From Bacteroidota bacterium (GTDB lineage: Bacteria; Bacteroidota; Bacteroidia; Chitinophagales; LD1), in the NCBI GenBank assembly GCA_018267385.1, contig JAFDYN010000007.1, forward strand, positions 496,001 through 560,000: a stretch of DNA of 64,000 nt, given 5' to 3'. The position numbers were made by a program, and so were the translations under genes. Positions within the stretch are counted from its first letter, which is position 1, and each line of letters opens with the position of its first letter. This document shows positions 37,027 through 45,622 of the stretch, one piece after another. The notes under the pieces were generated by a model that saw nothing but the letters and a program-made list of their open reading frames with translations, ran no database searches and was not told the DNA's origin.

Positions 37027-37056
37027 TTGGTAGCTTGACCAAATGGTTTAAATTTG
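37027..37056 (+). promoter_or_regulatory. Promoter of the GH1 gene (TTG - 19 bp - TAAATTTG)
   Basis: TTG at 37027-37029 and TAAATTTG at 37049-37056 are exactly 19 bases apart. An in-frame TTG codon at 37054 lies inside the -7 element and cannot be the start; the ATG at 37078, 21 bases after the element, is preferred. Confidence 0.72.
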
Positions 37057-37077
37057 AAACAACCCAAAATACTAAAC

Positions 37078-38511
37078 ATGACAAGAGAAGAATGGTTGCG
37101 GATGGCAGCAATACTTGGTGCAGGTACTATGCTGCCCAAGGGCCTGCTGGCTGAAATGATCACTGCCGATAATGGCCTCAAGGCCAGTGATTTCGGCAAG
37201 GACTTCATCTGGGGTACGGCCACGGCTGCCTACCAGATAGAGGGTGGCTGGAATACAGACGGCAAGGGGGAGTCTATCTGGGATCATTTCTCACACAGGC
37301 CGGGCAAGATAGCCCGCCATGAGACTGCCGATGTGGCTGCAGACTTCTACCACAAATATGAGAGCGACATAGCGCTCATGAAGCAAATGAATATCCCTGC
37401 TTTCCGTTTTTCGGTGGGCTGGTCACGTATACTGCCCAATGGGACCGGCCAGGTCAATCAAAAGGGTATAGATTTTTACAACAGGGTGATAGATACGAGC
37501 CTGAAAAATGGGATAGATCCCTGGCTGACCTGCTACCATTGGGACCTACCGCAGGCACTGCAGCAGAAGGGAGGCTGGACCAATAGGGATATACTGGGCT
37601 GGTTTGAAGAGTATGTGGCCCTATGCGCCAAAAGCTTTGGTGACAGGGTCAAAAACTGGATGGTATTTAATGAGCCGATGGCCTTCACCGCCCTGGGCTA
37701 CCTGGTAGGCAGCAATGCGCCCGGCAAATTTGGCTATCACAACTTTTTCGCTGCGGCGCATCATGCCACCATGTGCCACGGTGTGGGTGGACGTACGCTG
37801 CGCAGGTTGCTGCCGGCCACAGCCAATATAGGCACTACCTTCTCCGTGAGTCACGTAGAGGCTTTCAAAAATCTATCAAAGAATGAGGAAACGCGCAGGA
37901 GGTGCGATGCATTGTTCAATCGCCTCTTTATAGAGCCGACGCTGGGGCTCGGCTACCCATACCGTGACCTGCCCGCGCTGAAGCATATTTATAAGTTTAT
38001 CCTGCCCGGAGATGAGGCGCTGATGCCTTTTGATTTTGACTTCATAGGGCTGCAAAACTACTTCCGCGTGATCGTTAAGAATTTTCCGCTGATCCCTATG
38101 GTACATGCCATCAACGAGTCTCCTAAGAAACTCGGCCACCCGGTCACAGCTATGGGCTGGGAGGTATACCCGGAGGGGATTTATGATATACTGAAGCAAT
38201 TCTCACAGTACAAGGGGATCAAAAATATCATCGTGACGGAAAATGGTACGGCATTTCCCGACAAGGTGGAGAACGGCGCCGTGCATGACCCACAGCGTAC
38301 TGAATATATACAGTTGTATCTGAAGCAAGTACTCCGCGCCAAACACGATGGCATCAATGTAAATGGCTACTTCGTATGGTCCTTTATAGACAACTTTGAG
38401 TGGGACTCAGGCTACAGGCCGCGCTTTGGTATCGTTTATAATGATGTGGCAGATGAGAAGCGCATCATCAAGGATTCCGGCAGGTGGTTTGCCGATTTCC
38501 TCAAAAAGTAA
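37078..38511 (+). CDS. GH1 family beta-glucosidase
   Basis: A protein of 477 residues from the ATG at 37078. The GH1 barrel is complete: DFIWGTATAAYQIEGGWNTDGKGESIWDHF (about 42-70), FRFSVGWSRILPNGTGQVNQKGIDFYN, WLTCYHWDLPQALQQKGGW, the acid/base in WMVFNEPMA (about 200) and the nucleophile in IIVTENGTAF (about 390), with FVWSFIDNFEWDSGY near the C-terminus. It hydrolyses beta-glucosides or related disaccharides. The 30 residues before the barrel are weakly hydrophobic (MAAILGAGTMLPKGLLA) and may be a signal or leftover export sequence. It is followed by two secreted unknowns. Confidence 0.95.
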   Translation: MTREEWLRMAAILGAGTMLPKGLLAEMITADNGLKASDFGKDFIWGTATAAYQIEGGWNTDGKGESIWDHFSHRPGKIARHETADVAADFYHKYESDIALMKQMNIPAFRFSVGWSRILPNGTGQVNQKGIDFYNRVIDTSLKNGIDPWLTCYHWDLPQALQQKGGWTNRDILGWFEEYVALCAKSFGDRVKNWMVFNEPMAFTALGYLVGSNAPGKFGYHNFFAAAHHATMCHGVGGRTLRRLLPATANIGTTFSVSHVEAFKNLSKNEETRRRCDALFNRLFIEPTLGLGYPYRDLPALKHIYKFILPGDEALMPFDFDFIGLQNYFRVIVKNFPLIPMVHAINESPKKLGHPVTAMGWEVYPEGIYDILKQFSQYKGIKNIIVTENGTAFPDKVENGAVHDPQRTEYIQLYLKQVLRAKHDGINVNGYFVWSFIDNFEWDSGYRPRFGIVYNDVADEKRIIKDSGRWFADFLKK

Positions 38512-38538
38512 TTTAGTAATCAAACTCCGGCCTAAACT

Positions 38539-39030
38539 ATGAGGACTATTGCGTTTCTGCTTTTCACAGGTGTGATGCTGACCGCATCTGCTCAAAATAA
38601 TAATGGCCCCTGTCCTGCCTATCGGGACCTCAATGCTACATATGCCTCAGCGGCCGCGTGTAGCTATAAAGCGCAGGAAACTGTATACCACTACAATGAA
38701 TGGTCTATAGGCGCAGACGGACGGCCCAGGCGCAGCCGTGCGTATCAAAATGGTCGCAGGAACAGAAACACGGGCATCGGACTCTTGATAGGTGGTGCGG
38801 TGAGCCTGACTGGGGGCATAGCCATGCTCACGGATGGCATCATTAGCATCAAAAGAAGAAATATATACGCTACTACCTCGGGCCTCTCAGAGGTGGGGCA
38901 TCTCTACGAAGCATACTTTGGAGCTATTTTCACTGCTGCCGGCCTGGGTATGATCGTGCCTGGAGCTATCCTGCTACCCAAAGGCACCAGGCAAATGCGC
39001 CGCGCACAAGAGCGCATGGCCAATCCATAA
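38539..39030 (+). CDS. Hypothetical secreted or membrane protein
   Basis: A protein of 163 residues with a signal peptide (MRTIAFLLFTGVMLTASAQ). The middle carries two glycine-rich hydrophobic segments (GIGLLIGGAVSLTGGIAMLTDGI, about 80-102; YFGAIFTAAGLGMIVPGAILLPKG, about 125-148) joined by a basic loop, followed by a charged tail (TRQMRRAQERMANP). I do not recognise a family. It is 27 bases after the GH1 gene on the same strand and may be cotranscribed with it and the next gene. Confidence 0.65.
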   Translation: MRTIAFLLFTGVMLTASAQNNNGPCPAYRDLNATYASAAACSYKAQETVYHYNEWSIGADGRPRRSRAYQNGRRNRNTGIGLLIGGAVSLTGGIAMLTDGIISIKRRNIYATTSGLSEVGHLYEAYFGAIFTAAGLGMIVPGAILLPKGTRQMRRAQERMANP

Positions 39031-39062
39031 GATTTCTTTAATCCATCTAAAAATACTGATCA

Positions 39063-40634
39063 ATGAAAACAAAATTTCTTTTATGCCTGGCTGTGGCTAT
39101 TATGGCCAGTCTCACATCACAAGCCGTAGATGGCAAAGTAAAAATACAAGTGAAGTGGGGTGATGAGTTTCAGGTACCCAAGAAACATATAGAAGAGAAT
39201 TTTGTAGGCAATATGCAGGATGGTTTCCTGCTCATCAGCATGCAGCAACGAAAATCTGTGTGCTTTCAAAAATTTGATACGGCGCTCAAAGCCAATGGGG
39301 AGAAGGTCCAGTCTCTGGAGGCATTGCCAAAGCAATACGGTAATCAAGGTATCCGCATAGTAGGCCGGAAGGTATACTGGTTTTACTCCCAGGAAGGGCA
39401 GAATGACGTAGGGGAGCATCTCTACGCGCAGGAAATAGATGTAAAAAAGGGAGACTTTGCAGGTCCGGCCAGAGAGATAGCAGTCGCTTCTGATGCCATC
39501 AGTGGGTATTGGAGTACAGACAGGTCGGCAGACAGCAGTAAATTCTTATTGAAGTACACATTGCTACCGGTGAGGAAAAGGGGAGAGCCGGAGTTTACTA
39601 CGCTAGGACTGGTAGTGATGGACAATACGCTGAAGCAACTATGGAAAAAGGAAGTAGAACTACCCTACAGCCAGGACGCATCTGAAATGGAGAGCTATCA
39701 GATAGACCGCAATGGGAATGTCTTTGTACTGCTAAAAGTCTACGAGAGTGGGAAAAAAAGGGAAGTAAAGGATGACCAGCCCAATTATCACTACGAGGTG
39801 TTAAAATATAGCCGCACTACAGACAAACCGGCCATAGCAAAATTTGATTTCGGTGATAGGTATGTAGTAGATATCGCCCTCGTAGAAGATTACAATGGCC
39901 GTATGATATGTGCAGGTTTTTACTCTGGCCAGGCCCATTTCAGTGCAGAGGGTGCATTCTTGTACACTTTTGACGAGGCCACTATGGCCACAAAGGCTAT
40001 CGACAAAGGCTTTTATGAATTTCCACTCGAGGTGATGAAGCAGTACGAGTCTGAGCGCACACAGAAAAAACTGGATAAGGCCGAGAGCAAGGGCAAGAGC
40101 ACAGAGGTACCACAGCTTAAATTTAAAAGCCTGAGAGTGGCGGAGGATGGCAGTATCACCCTATTCGGAGAGCAGTCTTATGTCGTACAGGTGTCATACT
40201 ACAGCGGCAATACATGGTATACCCGTACTACATATCACGAAGATGACATATATGCCGTGAAAGTAGCTGCAGACGGCCAGCTCAGATGGGTAAGAAAGGT
40301 ACCCAAAAGGCAGGCTGGCAATAGTACTATAGGACTGTCATACTTCCTCAGGTCTGATGGCAATGACAATTATCTCTTCTTCGCGGACAATATAAAAAAC
40401 CTGGACCTGCACACGGATGAGGTGCCTGCTGCACACGTGGGAGGTGCTGGCGGCATCCTGATGTGTGTCAAGATCACTGACGATGGCGTAGTGAGCAAAA
40501 GCAATATCTATGATTTCAGGGAAGAGGATGCCTATATGTATCCGGAAAACTTCCGCTCCGTATCAGCACGTCAGATCATAGGCAGGGGGAGGGACCACAA
40601 GATCAGTCTGCCACTCCTGATCAATATGGAGTAA
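39063..40634 (+). CDS. Hypothetical secreted protein, probable beta-propeller
   Basis: A protein of 523 residues with a signal peptide (MKTKFLLCLAVAIMASLTSQA). The mature part repeats short units of the type DRNGNVFVLLKVYESG, EDYNGRMICAGFYSGQ, AEDGSITLFGEQSYVV and AADGQLRWVRKVPK, a spacing often seen in propeller-like proteins. No catalytic motif is seen. It is 32 bases after the previous hypothetical gene and is closed by a strong bidirectional terminator at 40650-40687. I do not recognise a named family. Confidence 0.72.
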   Translation: MKTKFLLCLAVAIMASLTSQAVDGKVKIQVKWGDEFQVPKKHIEENFVGNMQDGFLLISMQQRKSVCFQKFDTALKANGEKVQSLEALPKQYGNQGIRIVGRKVYWFYSQEGQNDVGEHLYAQEIDVKKGDFAGPAREIAVASDAISGYWSTDRSADSSKFLLKYTLLPVRKRGEPEFTTLGLVVMDNTLKQLWKKEVELPYSQDASEMESYQIDRNGNVFVLLKVYESGKKREVKDDQPNYHYEVLKYSRTTDKPAIAKFDFGDRYVVDIALVEDYNGRMICAGFYSGQAHFSAEGAFLYTFDEATMATKAIDKGFYEFPLEVMKQYESERTQKKLDKAESKGKSTEVPQLKFKSLRVAEDGSITLFGEQSYVVQVSYYSGNTWYTRTTYHEDDIYAVKVAADGQLRWVRKVPKRQAGNSTIGLSYFLRSDGNDNYLFFADNIKNLDLHTDEVPAAHVGGAGGILMCVKITDDGVVSKSNIYDFREEDAYMYPENFRSVSARQIIGRGRDHKISLPLLINME

Positions 40635-40649
40635 GAGCCCGTGGTAAAA

Positions 40650-40687
40650 AAACAAAGCCGCCTCAGCTAGCTGAGGCGGCTTTGTTT
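40650..40687. terminator. Bidirectional terminator between convergent secreted-protein genes
   Basis: A perfect palindrome with 19-base arms (AAACAAAGCCGCCTCAGCT and complement), flanked by A- and T-rich ends. It lies 15 bases after the gene ending at 40634 and 25 bases after the gene ending at 40713. Confidence 0.88.
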
Positions 40688-40712
40688 TTAGTCCGGATAT
40701 CCGGCAGAGACT

Positions 40713-41252
40713 TTATTTCACAGCGAAGCAGTAAACTGCGCTCATAGAGCCGGCAGCACCACCTGCATTTGGTACGAATGCATACTCACCTGGCTCGAGA
40801 GTTTCATCGCAAGTGATCTTGTATACACCATCAGATACTTTTTCAAAGTTGAGCTTGATATGGAAACGCTTAACGGACTTGCCGGTAGCACCATATGCTG
40901 CAAAAGCGCTGGTCTTGCCTACTTCTACCTCGCGCACTTTCTTGTGCTCCAGGCACTTGGCCAGATAGAATACAGTCTCAGGGTCTGCATCTGCATCTAC
41001 CTTTACTACAAACTCAGCCTTAGAGCCTGCGGTCACCGGTGAGCTGCCGCCATCTATGGTCAGCATCTGAGAGGTACCACCGTATCCCATGCCATTTACC
41101 TTGGCCTTGATCTCAGAGTTTTGCTTTTCGAGTTTCACCAGTTTGCCATCTTTCAGGAGTGCTGGTTGGTTTTTGAAATCCGGAACTGGCACCTGAGCGC
41201 TAACTCCAAACGCTACGAACAGAGCCACTACGGCCAGAAGTACATTTTTCAT
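40713..41252 (-). CDS. Hypothetical secreted protein
   Basis: A protein of 179 residues with a signal peptide (MKNVLLAVVALFVAFGVSAQ). The mature part has a short Lys-rich helix (LLKDGKLVKLEKQNSEIKAK) and then a beta-rich C-terminal domain of about 115 residues (GTSQMLTIDGGSSPVTAGSKAEFVVKVDADADPETVFYL...EPGEYAFVPNAGG). The layout is known from Bacteroidota secreted proteins, but I cannot name the family. A -7 element lies at 41288-41295. The gene ends at a bidirectional terminator. Confidence 0.75.
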   Translation of the reverse strand: MKNVLLAVVALFVAFGVSAQVPVPDFKNQPALLKDGKLVKLEKQNSEIKAKVNGMGYGGTSQMLTIDGGSSPVTAGSKAEFVVKVDADADPETVFYLAKCLEHKKVREVEVGKTSAFAAYGATGKSVKRFHIKLNFEKVSDGVYKITCDETLEPGEYAFVPNAGGAAGSMSAVYCFAVK

Positions 41253-41287
41253 TTGTTTGTCTTTTTGGTTGGTTAATGATTATAAAG

Positions 41288-41295
41288 CAAATATA
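41288..41295 (-). promoter_or_regulatory. Candidate -7 element (TATATTTG) for the secreted protein at 40713-41252
   Basis: On the minus strand the sequence reads TATATTTG, a match to TAnnTTTG, 36 bases before the ATG. The -33 half is not evident. Confidence 0.42.
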
Positions 41296-41383
41296 AAATC
41301 TTTGCTGATTTAGTGTTCAGCACGGGTAAGAATATCTTAAAAATCGGCTTTTTCCTGTTAAAAAACCTGTAAAACGTATATTA

Positions 41384-42616
41384 CTAAATCACCTCTACCT
41401 GATTGCGTAGGATGTCGTCTATCGTCTCGCGCTGCCGTATCAGGTAGTCTTTACCATCTTTGATCATCACTTCTGCCGGGCGGAAGCGCGAGTTATAATT
41501 GCTGGCCATGGTAAAGCCGTAGGCACCCGCATTGCGGAAGGCGATAATATCACCTTCTTTGACCTCTGCTATCTTGCGGTCCCAGCCAAAGGTGTCCGTT
41601 TCGCAGATATAACCCACCACAGTATAGATACGCTGCTTACCCTCTGGGTTTGAGATATTCAGTATGTGATGGTACGAGTTGTATAGCATAGGCCTGATCA
41701 GGTGATTGAGGCCCGAGTCTACGCCTACAAAGACGGTAGCGGTAGTCTGCTTCAGCACATTGACCTTGACCAGGAAAGTACCCGCCTCGCTCACCAGAAA
41801 CTTGCCCGGCTCAAACCATAGGTCTATCTTTTTACCATAGCTTTTTTCAAATTCAATGAAGCGGTCCGACAGCTTATCTCCCAGCTCAGCTACATCAGTA
41901 TAATAATCATCCGGCTTGTACGGCACCTTGAATCCACTGCCAAAGTCCACAAACTCCAGATCGGGGAAAAATGCAGTCTGCTCAAACAGTATCTCAGCAC
42001 CGCGGAGGAAAACATCTACGTCCAGGATGTCGCTGCCGGTGTGCATATGCAGGCCATTGATGCGCAGGCCCGTGCTCTGCACGATGCGCTCTACATGTCG
42101 CATCTGATAGATAGAGATGCCAAACTTTGAGTCAATATGGCCGGTAGAAATATTGATATTGCCACCTGCCATCAGGTGGGGATTGATACGGATACACACC
42201 GGTACGGATGCACCATACTTAGTGCCAAACTGCTCCAGGATAGAAGTATTGTCTATATTGATCTGCACGCCTTCTTTGACAGCCAGATCTATCTCCTCCA
42301 TAGAGACACAGTTGGGAGTATACATGATCTCATGCGGTGCAAAGCCTGCCTTGAGCCCCACCCATACCTCCTGTATGGATACACAGTCCAGCCCTGCGCC
42401 GAGACTGCGGAAGAAGCGCAGGATATTGATATTATTCAGCGCCTTGCAGGCAAATTTGATCTTCGGCTCAAATCCTTTGAAGCTTCCTTTCAGCTTTTTA
42501 TACTTGGCCTCCATCATGGCTGTATCATAGACATAGAGGGGGGTGTCGTATTTTTCGCAGAGGTAGAGGGCGTCTACGCCTCCTATGTTGTAGGCTCCAT
42601 TATCGAGCTGTAGCAT
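41384..42616 (-). CDS. lysA: Diaminopimelate decarboxylase
   Basis: A protein of 410 residues that converts meso-diaminopimelate to lysine and CO2. PLP-dependent fold-III landmarks are KIKFACKALNNINILRFFRSLGAGLDCVS (about 52-80, with the PLP-binding Lys in FACKAL), GLHMHTGSDI (about 190), DFGSGFKVPY (about 223-232), the EPGKFLVSEAGTFLVKV segment (about 265-281, PGK/R motif) and CETDTFGWDRKI / FRNAGAYGFTMASNYNSR (substrate and PLP contacts). It is a single-gene unit. Confidence 0.96.
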   Translation of the reverse strand: MLQLDNGAYNIGGVDALYLCEKYDTPLYVYDTAMMEAKYKKLKGSFKGFEPKIKFACKALNNINILRFFRSLGAGLDCVSIQEVWVGLKAGFAPHEIMYTPNCVSMEEIDLAVKEGVQINIDNTSILEQFGTKYGASVPVCIRINPHLMAGGNINISTGHIDSKFGISIYQMRHVERIVQSTGLRINGLHMHTGSDILDVDVFLRGAEILFEQTAFFPDLEFVDFGSGFKVPYKPDDYYTDVAELGDKLSDRFIEFEKSYGKKIDLWFEPGKFLVSEAGTFLVKVNVLKQTTATVFVGVDSGLNHLIRPMLYNSYHHILNISNPEGKQRIYTVVGYICETDTFGWDRKIAEVKEGDIIAFRNAGAYGFTMASNYNSRFRPAEVMIKDGKDYLIRQRETIDDILRNQVEVI

Positions 42617-42729
42617 GGGTATATTTTGATTTAGGTGGGTGAATGTAATGCAAAAAGTGATACAGGTGTAGCGGTCAAAATCCGGCTGAAATTAATGGCA
42701 ATAAATGCACCCCATTCATATATGTAAGA

Positions 42730-43230
42730 TTACTGTTGCCTTACATTGGCAGTAAAGAAACCGCTGTCGGCAGCATTGTCCTGGCTCACGAGCGTCACAG
42801 GGTCAGCTATCAGTATATTCACTTTGCCCTGGGAGTCTATCGTGACTGTGGCCGTGCCCATAGATGAGGCTCCGGTCTGATAGTTAGATCCCAGCGCACT
42901 ACTGCCGTACACGATGGAGAGCCCCCCCGCTACAGATGGTGTACTATTGCCTGGTACGATATGATAGGTGCCGCTATGGGTAGGAAAGGTAGCAAAGTAA
43001 AATACGACACTACTATTATTGGATGGCACCATAGATCCCGAGTAATCCTGCACAGAAAGGGCCTGCCCAAACTGGACAGCACTACGCACTGTATGGCTGA
43101 GGCTGTCAAAAGAATAGGAGCCAAAATTGGTAGCGGTACCTGTATTGCCGGTGGCCGGACTCTCTTTGGAGCATGCAGCTACGAAGCAGGCGATCGAGAT
43201 GAGTAAGACTGCCGTATGGATATTCTTCAT
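42730..43230 (-). CDS. Predicted lipoprotein, unknown function
   Basis: A protein of 166 residues with a type II signal peptide: MKNIHTAVLLISIACFVAACSKE places the lipobox Cys at residue 20. The mature part is Ser/Thr/Gly-rich and beta-like (SVVFYFATFPTHSGTYHIVPGNS, MGTATVTIDSQGKVNILIADPVTL). No family is recognised. It lies upstream of lysA on the same strand, 113 bases apart, with no clear operon relation. Confidence 0.75.
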   Translation of the reverse strand: MKNIHTAVLLISIACFVAACSKESPATGNTGTATNFGSYSFDSLSHTVRSAVQFGQALSVQDYSGSMVPSNNSSVVFYFATFPTHSGTYHIVPGNSTPSVAGGLSIVYGSSALGSNYQTGASSMGTATVTIDSQGKVNILIADPVTLVSQDNAADSGFFTANVRQQ

Positions 43231-43416
43231 GTTTTTGGGGCTATGACCATGAAAGTAGTGCGAGGTTATATGTAGTGTGTTTCATCATCTGTTAAAAGAC
43301 AACTGGTATTAGGTAAATAGGTAGAAGATAAGTGTGAGTGTGACAAAGCGGTAGGATTATGACTGTGTGACTTTCAGATTATAGTTTTATGATTACTTTA
43401 GGCAAAATTTGTAAGC

Positions 43417-45078
43417 ATGGATCAGGATATGTGGCTTGACATATTGCTCATTGTGATAGGTAGTCTCTTCAGCGCCGTCATGATAGGTGTGGCCTTTGTC
43501 ATCAATCGCCGGGAGCAGCCCAAGCAGCTCTGGCTGTTGTTCTTTACAGAGATGTGGGAGCGTTTCTCTTTTTATGGTATGCGCGCACTACTCATACTGT
43601 ACATGACGCACATCCTGCTTTTCCCTGACAAGGATGCCAACCTGCAATATGGTGCCTACAATGCCCTGGTCTATACTATGCCGCTACTGGGTGGCTGGCT
43701 GGCAGACAGGATACTCGGCTTTCGCAAGTCTATCGTACTGGGTGGACTGATGATGGCAGTAGGGCACCTGGTTTTGGCTATTCCTTCCAGTACCACATTC
43801 TTTCTCGGTCTGGGATTTCTGATCTCAGGCAATGGCTTCTTCAAGCCAAATATCTCCAGCCTCCTGGCTCAGTACTATCAGAAAGATGATCCGCGCAAAG
43901 ATGCCGGCTATTCCATCTTCTATATGGGTGTCAATATCGGCGCTTTCCTCGGCAGTACGATTTGCGGCTTTCTGGGTCAGAAGGGAGGTGTGGTGCTGCA
44001 CCATCTGATGGATCGCGGTGGCATCATAGCCTCAGTGGCCTACAAAATAGCTACGACATTCGGATCCCTGGAGGGGAGTACCTGGCATGATGAGTGCTGG
44101 CACCTGGGCTTTGGAGTTGCAGGCTTTTTTATGATAGTAGGCGTGATCAATTTCCTTCTTTTCCATCGTGTACTGGAGGATAAAGGTCACTCTCCGGATC
44201 CCGTGAAACTATCATCTAAAATAGGAGGTGTGCTCTCCCTGGAGTGGGCACTGTATATCGGCGCATTCCTGCTGGTGCCTATCATGCTGGGCCTGGTCAA
44301 GTATCATAGCATCATGTCTGTACTATTGTATCCGCTCGGCCTGGCTGCGCTGGTCTATGTGATCTATGAGAGTTTCAAATTTGATGAGGTCTCGAGGCGC
44401 AAACTCTGGGCTGCCTGTATCCTCATCGTATTTACCATTATTTTTTGGGGCTTCTACGAGCAGAGCGGAGGATCGCTCAATCTGATGGCCGAGCGCAATG
44501 TAGATATGCACGTCTTTGGTCATGAGCTGCCATCTGCCATGATCAATAACGCCACAAATCCTTTTTACATCATTTTCCTCACCCCGCTTTTTGCTGCGAT
44601 GTGGACCTTTCTGACCAGGAGAAACATCGAGCCTAACACTCCTGTTAAATTCGGGCTTGCATTTCTTTTTGTGGGGGCCGGTTACCTTACTTTCTATCTG
44701 GGTGGTCAGGTGGGAAGTGCTACCGGCTATATGCCTATCGCATATTTCCTGCTGGCCTATCTGATCATTACTACCGGAGAGCTATTTCTATCTCCTATCG
44801 GACTGTCTATGATCACCAAGCTATCACCCTCACAGATGGTGGGTTTCATGATGGGGATGTGGTTCCTAGCATCGGCGTTTGGCCAGCATCTGGCGGGCGT
44901 CATAGGTTCGCATATGGATGTGCCTCACGCAGCGAATGGGGCTGTAGCCACAGCTCTGGAGTCGCTCCCGGTATACATGAAGGGCTGTATGTGGATCGGC
45001 CTGGTATCCCTGGGCGGCGGCGTGGTGCTACTGGCACTCTCGCCGGTCATCAAAAAGCTGATGGGCGAGGTACATTGA
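43417..45078 (+). CDS. POT/PTR family proton-dependent oligopeptide transporter
   Basis: A protein of 553 residues with 12-14 predicted membrane helices. The family motif ExxER is visible as TEMWERFSFYGMRALLILYM (about 42-61), followed by GGWLADRILGFRKSIVLGG and the PTR2 signature GNGFFKPNISSLLAQYYQKDDPRKDAGYSIFYMGVNIGAFLG (about 137-180). Late helices contain ELFLSPIGLSMITKLSPSQMVGFMMGMWFLASAFG. It imports di- and tripeptides with protons across the inner membrane. The residues that set peptide selectivity cannot be judged here. The downstream efflux operon has its own promoter. Confidence 0.95.
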   Translation: MDQDMWLDILLIVIGSLFSAVMIGVAFVINRREQPKQLWLLFFTEMWERFSFYGMRALLILYMTHILLFPDKDANLQYGAYNALVYTMPLLGGWLADRILGFRKSIVLGGLMMAVGHLVLAIPSSTTFFLGLGFLISGNGFFKPNISSLLAQYYQKDDPRKDAGYSIFYMGVNIGAFLGSTICGFLGQKGGVVLHHLMDRGGIIASVAYKIATTFGSLEGSTWHDECWHLGFGVAGFFMIVGVINFLLFHRVLEDKGHSPDPVKLSSKIGGVLSLEWALYIGAFLLVPIMLGLVKYHSIMSVLLYPLGLAALVYVIYESFKFDEVSRRKLWAACILIVFTIIFWGFYEQSGGSLNLMAERNVDMHVFGHELPSAMINNATNPFYIIFLTPLFAAMWTFLTRRNIEPNTPVKFGLAFLFVGAGYLTFYLGGQVGSATGYMPIAYFLLAYLIITTGELFLSPIGLSMITKLSPSQMVGFMMGMWFLASAFGQHLAGVIGSHMDVPHAANGAVATALESLPVYMKGCMWIGLVSLGGGVVLLALSPVIKKLMGEVH

Positions 45079-45140
45079 GGCTTTCTTGTTATAAAAATCT
45101 TAAAAAGATGCAGCTCATACAATTCATGCGCGCTATTATA

Positions 45141-45148
45141 TAGTTTTG
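45141..45148 (+). promoter_or_regulatory. Candidate -7 element (TAGTTTTG) for the efflux operon
   Basis: TAGTTTTG matches TAnnTTTG and lies 15 bases before the ATG at 45164. The in-frame codon at 45146 sits inside the element and is unlikely to be the start. No TTG at 19 bp. Confidence 0.45.
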
Positions 45149-45163
45149 TGCCGCTATAAAGTT

Positions 45164-45541
45164 ATGAAACAGATTCTTCGACATAAGTCTGTCTACAGCA
45201 CTATGCTGCTGCTGGGTATTTATGTCGTACATATTTTTCTGTTAAATAATTTTCTCACCCACTTCGCTCAGGTACAAAATCGGGCTCAGTACCATGCGCA
45301 TGTGTTTTCGCATCGCTCCCATCACCGCCACTCTGAGGTCGGATTTTTCAGAATGCTGGAGAAGCATGATGGCTCCAAACAGAGTATAGCATTACCTGCA
45401 GATGGCACGCCGATACCTTCGGTGCGGGTAGAGTATCGTATCACTGATCTGAACGTGAAACCCGTAGATTTTACGGATTGGTCCCGTCTTTCTCCTTCTT
45501 CTTACCGCCTCTACCTGCGGGATCGAGTTTTTCTCATTTAG
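45164..45541 (+). CDS. Small histidine-rich membrane-anchored protein leading an RND efflux operon
   Basis: A protein of 125 residues from ATG 45164. One N-terminal hydrophobic helix (YSTMLLLGIYVVHIFLLNNFL, about 11-31) is followed by a His-rich stretch (YHAHVFSHRSHHRHSEV, about 43-59, seven His) and a soluble tail. I do not recognise a family. The gene is 81 bases ahead of the tolC-like gene and transcribed with it. The His cluster suggests metal binding at the periplasmic face (inference), which would fit a metal-responsive or metal-exporting pump. Confidence 0.62.
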   Translation: MKQILRHKSVYSTMLLLGIYVVHIFLLNNFLTHFAQVQNRAQYHAHVFSHRSHHRHSEVGFFRMLEKHDGSKQSIALPADGTPIPSVRVEYRITDLNVKPVDFTDWSRLSPSSYRLYLRDRVFLI

Positions 45542-45622
45542 TATTTCCGGCTCTTTCTGTCTGGCTGTTATCACGTGTGGTGGTGACGGCTGTTACTGTT
45601 TTATTTTTTAATAAACTATTCC

